Origin: Clostridia bacterium | Lineage (GTDB): Bacteria; Bacillota_A; Clostridia; Oscillospirales; UBA929 | Assembly (NCBI GenBank): GCA_026001245.1 | Contig: BNZR01000007.1 | Location: 1 to 30,761, forward strand | DNA length: 30,761 bases | Direction of reading: 5' to 3' | In this document: in pieces, positions 24,256 to 30,688 of the stretch | How positions within the stretch are numbered: position 1 is the stretch's first letter | Layout of the letters: each line of letters begins with the position of its first letter | Notes under the pieces: model-generated | What the model saw: only the letters and a program-made list of their open reading frames with translations | Databases searched by the model: none | Told to the model about the DNA's origin: nothing | Made by a program: the position numbers and the translations under genes

Positions 24256-24786
24256 ATGAAACCCAAACACATAATTCTAACGGCGGTTGTCGTGCTGGTT
24301 CTTGCGGCGTTGTTCGCCTACGCCAACAACCGCACCATTGTGATGAGCGCGCACGGCTTCACAGCCCCCAGCGTTATTGACACGCAGACCTACAGCAACA
24401 TCGGGGGTCTTCCCGCGGATCTAATTGAAGTCGTAAATCAAAACGGCACGACAAAGCTCGGCGCGTTCCGCAAAAATTGGTTGGGGATTTGGAGCTTGCA
24501 CGCAGAGGGCGACAAAATGCTCACGATGATGAGCTTCGGTTCGGTAACTCCCGGAGAGCTATGGGACTCGCCGTCCGAATACATCTCATATGACGGGGCT
24601 GAAATTAATCTGTATTTTATCCTCGATGACCCCACGCTGAACTTCGATAATCTGACGTTGGACGATTTCCCGCACGGATACTCAATAGAGTATACCAAAA
24701 CCAGTAATGGCTACGAGTTCCACTTCAATACCTACAGCAGGAACACGATGATTGGCCTTGACGATTTGCTCGCGCTCGCGAAATGA
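24256..24786 (+). CDS. Membrane-anchored protein of unknown function
   Basis: 176 residues from ATG 24256, which follows AAAGGAGAGGG. One N-terminal membrane helix (about 5-24) precedes a soluble extracellular domain of about 150 residues with aromatic and Asp-rich segments (SLHAEGDKMLTMMSF, INLYFILDDPTLNFDNLTLDDFPHGYSIEY). No family recognised. Its start at 24211 in the same frame lacks a ribosome binding site and was rejected. The 88 bases before it, after lipoprotein copy 1, show no feature. It overlaps the reading frame upstream of the next gene. Confidence 0.75.
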   Translation: MKPKHIILTAVVVLVLAALFAYANNRTIVMSAHGFTAPSVIDTQTYSNIGGLPADLIEVVNQNGTTKLGAFRKNWLGIWSLHAEGDKMLTMMSFGSVTPGELWDSPSEYISYDGAEINLYFILDDPTLNFDNLTLDDFPHGYSIEYTKTSNGYEFHFNTYSRNTMIGLDDLLALAK

Positions 24787-24821
24787 AACAAGGGAATGAA
24801 TCTCAAAAGGAAGGTGTAATC

Positions 24822-25103
24822 ATGAAAAATCTAACAGTAACAGTAATCGCGGCAGTAACATTCTTCACGGGGGCTATTCTATCATGGGTGACGTACTTGC
24901 TTGACAAGCCTGAATGGATAACCCGGTACGAGGTAACCACCGCGGATAGCCAGCAGTTAATATCCCATTCCGCTCTGCAAGTTAATCCGTTTTTGTATAT
25001 CTTCGGGGCGATGGCAATCGGCGGCCTTGTTCTGTTGGCGGTCAGTCTAATACGCGGCGCAAAACACACCGAAAATAAACACCTGGGAGGTCAAACATCA
25101 TGA
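24822..25103 (+). CDS. Small two-helix membrane protein of unknown function
   Basis: 93 residues from ATG 24822, behind AAGGAAGGTG; a start at 24783 would have no ribosome binding site. Two membrane helices (about 4-25 and 56-77) flank a short extracellular loop (DKPEWITRYEVTTADSQQL), with a polar C-terminal tail (RGAKHTENKHLGGQTS). No family recognised. Its stop overlaps the start of lipoprotein copy 2 (ATGA at 25100), so the two are translationally coupled and may act together. Confidence 0.75.
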   Translation: MKNLTVTVIAAVTFFTGAILSWVTYLLDKPEWITRYEVTTADSQQLISHSALQVNPFLYIFGAMAIGGLVLLAVSLIRGAKHTENKHLGGQTS

Positions 25104-25540
25104 AAATTTCATCCAAAGCGTGCCTTGTCGCCATAATCCCAATCCTGCTTCTACTCTTCGCCAGCTGCGCGAACTCCGCGCCCTACTCCGACAACCCTCT
25201 TGGAGAGAAATCCAAAATCGAGAGCGTTGTGTACGAAAAATGGGATCTTTCAAGTGAAGGCTTCTACGTGGGCAAATCCCACAATGTTACCATAACCGAC
25301 AAAACAGCCGTCCAAAAGATAAAGGACATGCTGGCCGACATGGTTAAAGACGCGAACGAAACGCCGTACAATAGACCGCCGTCTTATTACCAGCACCTAA
25401 CCCTAAATTACGATGACGGAACATCTGTTGCCGTTGAAATCAACGATCGGAGCGGTATTTTGATTGGCAAGAAGCACTATAATTGTACAGAGGGGCAGTT
25501 CACCGCGTTCCAGCAATACTGCGATTCTGTCGCAACGTAA
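25100..25540 (+). CDS. Lipoprotein of unknown function, copy 2
   Basis: 146 residues, a near twin of the protein at 23739. The signal peptide differs most (MKISSKACLVAIIP, lipobox FASC), while the mature part differs at only a few sites (YEKW for YNKW, ADMV for ADIV, CANS for CTNS). Ribosome binding site GGGAGG. Last gene of the operon; a strong terminator begins 10 nt after the stop. A secreted peptidase with two copies of a surface lipoprotein could form a protease with its inhibitor or receptor, but nothing in the sequence proves this. Confidence 0.8.
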   Translation: MKISSKACLVAIIPILLLLFASCANSAPYSDNPLGEKSKIESVVYEKWDLSSEGFYVGKSHNVTITDKTAVQKIKDMLADMVKDANETPYNRPPSYYQHLTLNYDDGTSVAVEINDRSGILIGKKHYNCTEGQFTAFQQYCDSVAT

Positions 25541-25541
25541 G
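25130..25541 (+). repeat. 412-base direct repeat, copy 2
   Basis: Partner of 23757-24168; the copies are 1373 bases apart, start to start. Confidence 0.9.
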
Positions 25542-25550
25542 TGTTCCCAC

Positions 25551-25579
25551 AAAAGACCCGCGTTCGAGCGGGTCTTTTT
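25551..25579 (+). terminator. Terminator of the peptidase-lipoprotein operon
   Basis: Eleven-base stem (aaaagacccgc with its complement), loop gttcga, T-run on the plus strand. Confidence 0.93.
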
Positions 25580-25657
25580 ATCTGCGTTCACGCCCGACTG
25601 TACAACTTCACCAAAACGCACGCTTGAAATCCGCAAATCTTCGTGCAGTTTGCCATA

Positions 25658-25686
25658 TTGACCAATCAAACAAAATGTGTTATAAT
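25658..25686 (+). promoter_or_regulatory. Sigma-A promoter for membrane protein gene
   Basis: TTGACC (25658-25663), 17-nt spacer, TATAAT (25681-25686). Confidence 0.9.
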
Positions 25687-25719
25687 AAAGGTACTAATAA
25701 ACGGCGGGAGGGCTATATT

Positions 25720-26376
25720 ATGACAGGCGACAAAACTTACACCCCCGAAAAAACCTACGCTCGCGACAAAGGCTTCGCGCAAGAACTCAATCCGCTTACA
25801 TGGGTGGTGTCCGCCGTGTATTCGCTTATCATAGTGTTGCAGATATACGGCTTCGTTGTAATCCGCGCCCTCAGCTTCGACAATATCTACATGCTGTATG
25901 ATATGCTGGCGCTGGGCGTGACACTGCCGGTAAGCTTCTGCCTGTTGCTGAAGGAGGGTTCGCGCAACATCACCGCGACCCAAAAACCCGACCCCAAACA
26001 GGCGCAAGTGTTAAGCTACGCCCTGATGGGCGCGGGCGCGGCCATCTTCGCCAGTTGCGTTGCGTACACCTACATACCTTGGCAGGCGATAGGCGTTGGC
26101 TATGTGGCGGGCGGCGTTATCGCGGTGCTTTTGGTCGGAACCGTAATCACCTGCGGGGTCTGCGCCCTGGACTTCCTGCGCGGGCGCGACGAGTTGGTGT
26201 TCCCCTTGTGCCTGGCGGTGGGCATCGGGATTATGCTGGTTAACATCTCCGGCTTTCTGCCGGACATGAGCGACTTGCACGCGACGCGGCAATCCGCGTG
26301 GGCTTGCGGGGGACTGCTTGGGCTGTCGATAGTGGTATCGCTGGTGTGTTCGCGGCTGTTTAGGCGTATTGATTAG
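25720..26376 (+). CDS. Multi-pass membrane protein of unknown function
   Basis: 218 residues from ATG 25720 with GGGAGG 8 nt upstream. A polar N-terminal tail (TGDKTYTPEKTYARDKGFAQE) is followed by about six to seven membrane helices, and it ends in a basic tail (CSRLFRRID). No signature of a transporter or enzyme family is visible, and no soluble domain is present. It has its own consensus promoter and a shared bidirectional terminator, so it is a single-gene unit. Function unknown. Confidence 0.85.
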   Translation: MTGDKTYTPEKTYARDKGFAQELNPLTWVVSAVYSLIIVLQIYGFVVIRALSFDNIYMLYDMLALGVTLPVSFCLLLKEGSRNITATQKPDPKQAQVLSYALMGAGAAIFASCVAYTYIPWQAIGVGYVAGGVIAVLLVGTVITCGVCALDFLRGRDELVFPLCLAVGIGIMLVNISGFLPDMSDLHATRQSAWACGGLLGLSIVVSLVCSRLFRRID

Positions 26377-26381
26377 AAGAC

Positions 26382-26412
26382 AAAAAAAGCCGCGACTTTC
26401 TGTCGCGGCTTT
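26382..26412. terminator. Bidirectional terminator between convergent genes
   Basis: Stem aaagccgcgac with its complement around a 5-nt loop. Seven A precede it, which gives a long T-run for the minus-strand DUF975 transcript; the plus-strand T-run is short. Confidence 0.9.
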
Positions 26413-26422
26413 CAAATTTCTA

Positions 26423-27064
26423 TTACGCCAAGTTCGGCAGCGTATCCACCAAGCTTGCGCCCAGCTCTGATTCGGTCACTCTGCCTTGACGGATGGCGTC
26501 CGCTTTAATCTGCGTGTAATACCCGCCCATCGTGGTGTTGACATAGGGGCCGACATACACGATGTACAGAATCCCAAAGGTCAGCCCGGACAGCATGAAC
26601 CAGCCGATAAAGCTTAGGTACATCACGAACAGCTCGGCCTTGTGGCCGTGCATCATGCGCATCGAAAGCTTAAGCGCGTCCTTGGCCGGCACCTCCGGGT
26701 GGTCGCCCAGTATGTAGGGGGTCATCGCGTAGCTTAAGGCCTTGATAATGCCCGGAATACAGAACAACATCGACCACAGGAAGGTGAACAGCACCTGCCA
26801 CAGCATGCCGCCCAGCTTACGCGCCAGATTATCCAGCGTTCCCTTGAACATCGCGACCAATTCATAGGTCTGCCCGCGGTATATCGCGGTGAAGCTGGCC
26901 GCGCTGGCCGTCAGCCAGACATAGCCGTACAGCGTACCCAGCAACGCGATAAACGCCCCCAGCGAGTTAAGCGCCACGTAGATAAGCACGATAATGACCG
27001 CGGGCGCGAACTGCGCGGTTAGACGGGTTTTTGCCTCAAGCTTAAGCTCGGTTCTTGTTTTCAT
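26423..27064 (-). CDS. DUF975 family membrane protein
   Basis: 213 residues with about five to six membrane helices. The N-terminus RTELKLEAKTRL, the central LVAMFKGTLDNLARKLGGMLWQVLFTFLWSMLFCIPGIIKALSYAMTPYIL (read in parts) and the conserved DALKLSMRMMHGHKAELFVMYLSFIGW are typical of DUF975 proteins, common in Firmicutes with no assigned function. It ends the M20-GGDEF-DUF975 run, 26 nt after the cyclase, with ribosome binding site GAGAGG. A TATAAT-like hexamer overlaps the cyclase stop, so it may also have its own weak promoter. Confidence 0.88.
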   Translation of the reverse strand: MKTRTELKLEAKTRLTAQFAPAVIIVLIYVALNSLGAFIALLGTLYGYVWLTASAASFTAIYRGQTYELVAMFKGTLDNLARKLGGMLWQVLFTFLWSMLFCIPGIIKALSYAMTPYILGDHPEVPAKDALKLSMRMMHGHKAELFVMYLSFIGWFMLSGLTFGILYIVYVGPYVNTTMGGYYTQIKADAIRQGRVTESELGASLVDTLPNLA

Positions 27065-27089
27065 TGTTTATCAACCTCTCATAATTAGA

Positions 27090-28223
27090 TTATATTGTGG
27101 GGTCTTCCGGTTCCTTGGAGGCAATGCTCTCCACGCGGTTGCGCCCCTTGCGCTTGGCCTCATACAGATACTCGTCCACTACGGATATGTTCTTGTCCAT
27201 GGTAAGCGTTTTGTCGTACGCGTGCACGCCGAAGCTCATCGTGGCGCGGATACTGCCGATTTGCGCGTCCATATACGGGGTATGCTCCAGCACCACGCGG
27301 ATTTTGTTCGCGGAGGAGATCGCCTTGTCCAGCGTGGGGTCCTCTAAAAACAGTATAAATTCCTCGCCGCCCCAGCGGAAGCACAGCTTGCCCATGCTGT
27401 TCTGCATCAGTATATTCGAAACGTGCTTCAATATTTCGTCCCCGATGGCGTGGCCGTAGGTATCGTTTACCGCCTTGAAGTGATCCACGTCGCACATCAC
27501 CAAAAACAGCGGCTTTTTCTGCCCATGCGCCTCAACCTCGGTACAATATCGCTCGTAAAACGCCCGGCGCGCAAGCAGCTTGGTCAGCGGATCGCGGTAA
27601 GAATTCTCGGTTATTCGGTTGGCCAGCAACGCCAAATGCACCGTTGTGCGGTCGTGCATATACTCCAGCATAAGGCCGAACACGCAGGCGCAGATGAACC
27701 CGAAAACAAACTGCGTGGCCGTAGACCCGTCAAAACTGCGCGTGATTTGCAGCATGTCGCGCCACACCTCGAACACGGGGGACACGTAAAACAGCACGTT
27801 GATAAGCATAATCGTAAGATACGGCAGGGCGAAACGATTCCCCATGAAAAAACATATGGCTATGGGGTACACCGCCACCCACAAAAGCGAGAAAAAGCCC
27901 GCGTTGCTTACAAAAAGCTGGTTCCACGTAAGCACCAAAATTGCGGTGCCCATCACAAACAGCATAACCTTGGGCGACTGTATCTTCGGTATTGTCCAAA
28001 CCAAGGCCGCGCACATCAAAAGCGGCATAATCGCCGCCACGGCAGTGTCCGCCGCGGGCATAACGGCAATGGCCGCAATCCCGTTGATAAGCTGGGTCAA
28101 GGCCAGCACCACAAGCAGCATTTGCAGGTTACTTGTCAGGCGTTTATTTTCGTGGTCGAACAGATAGCTGTTGTCCAGCATCTCCTCAACCTTGGTCGTA
28201 ATCCCCTCGAATATATTTCCCAT
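27090..28223 (-). CDS. Membrane diguanylate cyclase (GGDEF)
   Basis: 377 residues: six predicted membrane helices in the first ~190, then a GGDEF domain from about 210. The active-site motif is GGEEF (285-289) within FRWGGEEFILFL, with the metal Asp in CDVDHFKAVNDTYGH (D245) and the late KRKGRNRVE, so it should make c-di-GMP. The allosteric inhibitory site RxxD expected at 276-279 reads SMGK, so product inhibition is probably absent. The membrane part is not a known sensor type. It is second in an operon with the M20-like gene and DUF975. A flagellin gene nearby makes motility control plausible. Confidence 0.92.
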   Translation of the reverse strand: MGNIFEGITTKVEEMLDNSYLFDHENKRLTSNLQMLLVVLALTQLINGIAAIAVMPAADTAVAAIMPLLMCAALVWTIPKIQSPKVMLFVMGTAILVLTWNQLFVSNAGFFSLLWVAVYPIAICFFMGNRFALPYLTIMLINVLFYVSPVFEVWRDMLQITRSFDGSTATQFVFGFICACVFGLMLEYMHDRTTVHLALLANRITENSYRDPLTKLLARRAFYERYCTEVEAHGQKKPLFLVMCDVDHFKAVNDTYGHAIGDEILKHVSNILMQNSMGKLCFRWGGEEFILFLEDPTLDKAISSANKIRVVLEHTPYMDAQIGSIRATMSFGVHAYDKTLTMDKNISVVDEYLYEAKRKGRNRVESIASKEPEDPTI

Positions 28224-28247
28224 TCACTAATCCCCCTCGCCTAACCT

Positions 28248-29537
28248 CTATCCGCACATCTGTGTAAGCAACTCATGATAAAACCCCAAAGCAGACCCGA
28301 AGCTGTCCGCACGGGCGCCCTCGTCCGCCGCGTATAGGCAACCCAAATCCTTAACCGTCAACGAAAACGGCGCGAAACGGAACACCTTGTCGCAGTACTG
28401 CCCGTACCGCCTTGCGTCGCTTTGGGCGGGCAACAATGACGGCACGCAAACCGTCGCGCCGAACACCGACCGTATACAGGCGGAAAGCCCTTGAAACTCT
28501 GCGGATTTGTAATCCGACACAGGCGACGGCTCGTCGCCCGACACCGTCTCTACCGTGACATTCAAGTCGCTAAGCAGTTCTTTCAGGAACCTCGCGGTCA
28601 GCTCCGCCGTGTCCCCCGGAAGCAATCTCGCGTCCACATACGCTTCCGCGTAGTGGGGCAGAACCGCCGAGCCGCTGTCCGACCCCGCCGACATACCCGT
28701 CACCGCGAACGTGGTGCGCGTGGCGCCCGCCGGCAAGCCCTTCAGCGACGACCGCAGTTTCATGGGAAGCAACGGCCGCAAGGCGCGGCTCTCGGCCTTG
28801 GTGACAGCTGTCCAGCGCGTTTTGGTCTTGCGGTAGCCGATACGCGCAATCGCCTCCGCCAATAAGTCCGCCGCCGTGCGCCCGTCGGGGTCGGACGCGT
28901 GGCCGCCGCGAAACGCCGCCGTAAGCTTGAACATCACGCGGCCCTTCTCCGCCACGCCGATCCACGCCGCCGGGTTCTTCAGCGGCAGTTCCCTGCGCGA
29001 CAGGCACCCCCCGCCGTCTAAAACCATGGCAAATTTAAGCTCGCGCTCGGCGAACAGCCGGGCAATCGCCCCCGCGCCGCCCGCGCCGCCGCCCTCGTGG
29101 TCGTGGCCGAAGGCTATCCAAATGTCCCGCGTGGGACGAAAGCCCTTGACAATCATGTTTTCAATGGTTTCCATCAGGCAGACGACTACGTTTTTGCCGC
29201 CCAACGCGCCGCGCCCCCATATGTACCCGTCACGCGCCTCGCCCGAAAAGGGGGGGTACTCCCACAGCCCCTCGGCGGCGGCCACGTCCAGGTGTCCGCA
29301 CAGCAACAGGGGGTCGCCCAGCGGCGAGTCGGCCGCCCAGCGGAACAGCAGGCTGTAGTCCCCGACCACCTCGCGGGTCAGCGTGCTGTGTATATTAGGA
29401 TAGCGGCGGCGCAGCCAGTCTCGTAGCTTAACCCATTCTGTCCACTCGGTTTGACCGCCCGTCAGCACCGTGCGAAACCGCAAAGCCGCGGCCAGACTGT
29501 CCGCCGCACGTTTTATGCACTCGACCTCAACCGGCAA
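28248..29537 (-). CDS. M20-like peptidase fold protein with altered active site
   Basis: 429 residues aligned with M20 carboxypeptidase-type hydrolases. The first metal motif GHLDVA (81-86) is intact and GGHAS (211-215) of the dimerisation lid is kept. The bridging-metal Asp in the usual GRGALDDK reads Gly (GRGALGGK, G113). The general-base Glu of GHDEE reads His (GHDHE, H147). The C-terminal metal His seems replaced (LYAADEGARADS). It therefore probably lacks normal dizinc hydrolysis and may bind a ligand instead. The start is a TTG at 29537 with GGTGGTG upstream, the least certain detail. First gene of its operon, behind a strong promoter. Confidence 0.8.
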   Translation of the reverse strand: MPVEVECIKRAADSLAAALRFRTVLTGGQTEWTEWVKLRDWLRRRYPNIHSTLTREVVGDYSLLFRWAADSPLGDPLLLCGHLDVAAAEGLWEYPPFSGEARDGYIWGRGALGGKNVVVCLMETIENMIVKGFRPTRDIWIAFGHDHEGGGAGGAGAIARLFAERELKFAMVLDGGGCLSRRELPLKNPAAWIGVAEKGRVMFKLTAAFRGGHASDPDGRTAADLLAEAIARIGYRKTKTRWTAVTKAESRALRPLLPMKLRSSLKGLPAGATRTTFAVTGMSAGSDSGSAVLPHYAEAYVDARLLPGDTAELTARFLKELLSDLNVTVETVSGDEPSPVSDYKSAEFQGLSACIRSVFGATVCVPSLLPAQSDARRYGQYCDKVFRFAPFSLTVKDLGCLYAADEGARADSFGSALGFYHELLTQMCG

Positions 29538-29578
29538 AACCCGTCACCACCGCAATTTATAAATACTACTGTTTGATC

Positions 29579-29607
29579 ATTATATCACAAAGTAAAGAGC
29601 TTGTAAA
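29579..29607 (-). promoter_or_regulatory. Strong promoter for the M20-GGDEF-DUF975 operon
   Basis: On the minus strand TTTACA (29602-29607), 17-nt spacer, TATAAT (29579-29584). Confidence 0.88.
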
Positions 29608-29632
29608 GAAAAAATTTTTTTGCAAAAACCTA

Positions 29633-29661
29633 TTGACAAGGCGGCGGTTTTTTGGTAAACT
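29633..29661 (+). promoter_or_regulatory. Promoter for the tRNA cluster
   Basis: TTGACA (29633-29638), 17-nt spacer, TAAACT (29656-29661), ending 11 nt before tRNA-Val. Confidence 0.85.
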
Positions 29662-29672
29662 ATAAAAGTCGC

Positions 29673-29748
29673 GGGAGCATAGCTCAGCTGGGAGAGCACA
29701 TGCTTTACACGCATGGGGTCGCAGGTTCGAGCCCTGCTGTTCCCACCA
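29673..29748 (+). tRNA. tRNA-Val (anticodon TAC)
   Basis: Seven-base acceptor stem gggagca/tgttccc with one G-T pair, D-arm, anticodon loop ctttaca, T-arm with ggttcga, encoded CCA. Confidence 0.97.
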
Positions 29749-29756
29749 TAAAATTT

Positions 29757-29833
29757 GGCCCGGTAGTTCAGTTGGTTAGAACGCTAGCCTGTCACGCTAG
29801 AGGTCGACGGTTCGAGTCCGTTCCGGGTCGCCA
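29757..29833 (+). tRNA. tRNA-Asp (anticodon GTC)
   Basis: Acceptor stem ggcccgg/ccgggtc with one G-T pair, anticodon loop ctgtcac, T-arm ggttcga, encoded CCA. Lies 8 nt after tRNA-Val. Confidence 0.97.
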
Positions 29834-29849
29834 TTTTCCCTTGCAATCC

Positions 29850-29925
<76 letters not shown>

Positions 29926-29948
29926 CGATTTTCGCTTCGCGAAAATCG
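29926..29948 (+). terminator. Hairpin after tRNA-Phe
   Basis: Perfect 10-base stem cgattttcgc with its complement, 3-nt loop. There is no T-run after it, so it may be a processing or weak termination hairpin. Confidence 0.5.
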
Positions 29949-30030
29949 AATTGATAATTGATAGTGTATAATTGATAATTAAAGCGCGTTCCCTAATTCT
30001 CAATTATCCATTTTCAATTTTCAATTATTC
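29949..30030. repeat. Heptamer AT-rich repeats, copies 3a and 3b
   Basis: Two runs in opposite sense: attgata-type units to about 29982, then caattat, ccatttt, caatttt, caattat up to tRNA-Gly. They could fold back on each other. Confidence 0.7.
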
Positions 30031-30033
30031 GTC

Positions 30034-30108
30034 GCGGGAGTGACTCAGTGGTAGAGTGTCACCTTGCCAAGGTGAAAGTCGCGGGTTCGAATCCCGTCTT
30101 CCGCTCCA
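30034..30108 (+). tRNA. tRNA-Gly (anticodon GCC)
   Basis: Acceptor stem gcgggag/cttccgc with one G-T pair, anticodon loop cttgcca, T-arm ggttcga, encoded CCA. Confidence 0.97.
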
Positions 30109-30110
30109 AA

Positions 30111-30140
30111 GTGAAAAACCGCCATAAGGCGGTTTTTCAC
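30111..30140 (+). terminator. Terminator after tRNA-Gly
   Basis: Thirteen-base stem gtgaaaaaccgcc with its complement, loop ataa; five T lie within the right arm. Confidence 0.85.
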
Positions 30141-30146
30141 ACAACA

Positions 30147-30180
30147 AATTCTCAATTATCCATTATCCATTCTCAATTAA
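30147..30180. repeat. Heptamer AT-rich repeat, copy 4
   Basis: Units ctcaatt, atccatt, atccatt, ctcaatt between tRNA-Gly and tRNA-Cys. Confidence 0.7.
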
Positions 30181-30183
30181 CAA

Positions 30184-30258
30184 GGCGCCATAGCCAAGTG
30201 GTAAGGCAGGGGCCTGCAAAGCCCCGATTCCCCGGTTCAAATCCGGGTGGCGCCTCCA
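30184..30258 (+). tRNA. tRNA-Cys (anticodon GCA)
   Basis: Acceptor stem ggcgcca/tggcgcc, anticodon loop ctgcaaa, T-arm ggttcaa, encoded CCA. Confidence 0.97.
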
Positions 30259-30289
30259 ACTACAAAAAAACAACCGCCTTTCGGCGGTT
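30257..30289 (+). repeat. Direct repeat at tRNA-Cys 3' end, copy 1
   Basis: Begins in the tRNA CCA and runs through the terminator left arm and loop. It recurs with two differences at 30657-30688, exactly bracketing the convergent-promoter unit. Confidence 0.7.
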
Positions 30290-30295
30290 GTTTTT
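30266..30295. terminator. Terminator after tRNA-Cys (bidirectional)
   Basis: Stem aaaaacaaccgcc with its complement, loop tttc. A/T tracts on both sides allow it to end the tRNA transcript and also a leftward RNA from the promoter at 30613-30641. Confidence 0.92.
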
Positions 30296-30306
30296 GTTCG
30301 CGGCGG

Positions 30307-30335
30307 TTGACAAACTTCGACAAATATGTTATACT
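30307..30335 (+). promoter_or_regulatory. Rightward sigma-A promoter of the small-peptide unit
   Basis: TTGACA (30307-30312), 17-nt spacer, TATACT (30330-30335). Transcription should start near 30342. Confidence 0.9.
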
Positions 30336-30342
30336 TTAGTCT

Positions 30343-30357
30343 CCAAGAGGTGTGTGC
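30343..30357. repeat. 15-base inverted repeat, left arm
   Basis: ccaagaggtgtgtgc lies at the predicted 5' end of the rightward RNA. It pairs 14 of 15 with 30587-30601, so the RNA could close into a circle-like fold. Confidence 0.9.
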
Positions 30358-30426
30358 CGGTGCGTCGCCCTCTCCCCCCAGTGCGTTGTGTCCCGTGGGT
30401 CTGCGGAGGGAGGAGGTGCTTTGCCA

Positions 30427-30516
30427 ATGGGAAAACTAAAGCGCGTCCTGCAATTTGCGGTTTCGTTTGCCGCAGTTGCATGGTTGCTGTGGCAGTTACT
30501 ACCGAAAGCAATGTAG
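30427..30516 (+). CDS. 29-residue hydrophobic peptide (candidate type I toxin)
   Basis: ATG 30427 to TAG 30516, with the perfect ribosome binding site AGGAGGTG (30411-30418) exactly 8 nt upstream. The peptide has a basic start (MGKLKR), a single hydrophobic helix (VLQFAVSFAAVAWLLWQLL) and a short tail (PKAM), the layout of small membrane-depolarising toxins. A C-rich stretch at 30369-30380 could pair with the G-rich ribosome binding region and hide it. A hairpin (30517-30542) follows the stop. An almost complete antisense RNA is predicted from the opposing promoter. I do not recognise the family. The function is an inference from architecture. Confidence 0.65.
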   Translation: MGKLKRVLQFAVSFAAVAWLLWQLLPKAM

Positions 30517-30586
30517 CCGTTCACCCCACAACGGTGACGGCTACAATCCGTAGTCTGAACAATTGAGGGCAACGTGCCAGTACCAC

Positions 30587-30601
30587 GCGCACACCTCTTG
30601 G
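30587..30601. repeat. 15-base inverted repeat, right arm
   Basis: Reverse complement of 30343-30357 with one mismatch; it forms the 5' end of the predicted leftward RNA and the 3' part of the rightward RNA. Confidence 0.9.
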
Positions 30602-30612
30602 TGCTTTGATTT

Positions 30613-30641
30613 ATTATAACACGCTCGCATGTGTTTGTCAA
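30613..30641 (-). promoter_or_regulatory. Leftward perfect-consensus sigma-A promoter
   Basis: On the minus strand TTGACA (30636-30641), 17-nt spacer, TATAAT (30613-30618). Both hexamers match consensus exactly, which is stronger than the facing rightward promoter, as expected for an antitoxin RNA. Confidence 0.93.
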
Positions 30642-30656
30642 GGGGTTTTTCGCACT

Positions 30657-30688
30657 CAACTATAAAAAACAACCGCCTTTCGGCGGTT
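30657..30688 (+). repeat. Direct repeat, copy 2
   Basis: Second copy of the sequence at 30257-30289, without a tRNA in front of it. Confidence 0.7.

Larger units (their letters stand above)
30296..30606 (-). ncRNA. Predicted antisense RNA to the small-peptide mRNA
   Basis: Inferred transcript from the leftward promoter, starting near 30606 and ending at the bidirectional terminator after tRNA-Cys. It would be complementary to the whole peptide mRNA including its ribosome binding site. No convincing gene with a ribosome binding site is seen on this strand. Confidence 0.5.

Noticed and set aside
25483..25719. Longer N-terminus for the membrane protein at 25720
   Set aside because: It would cross a terminator and the gene's own promoter.
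27423..28244. Plus-strand open frame of 273 residues
   Set aside because: Antisense to the diguanylate cyclase; rich in His, Arg and Gln as typical for shadows of GC-rich genes.
30048..30566. Plus-strand open frame of 172 residues
   Set aside because: It runs through tRNA-Gly, tRNA-Cys and two terminators.
30343..30601. 6S RNA, tmRNA, SRP RNA or RNase P RNA
   Set aside because: A closing stem is present, but I see none of the conserved cores (tmRNA tag and tRNA-like ends, SRP tetraloop helix, RNase P core), and the RNA carries a well-placed peptide gene. 6S RNA cannot be fully excluded without a covariance search.
30336..30659. Minus-strand open frame across the peptide unit
   Set aside because: It starts upstream of the leftward promoter and has no ribosome binding site; it is a by-product of the opposite strand.
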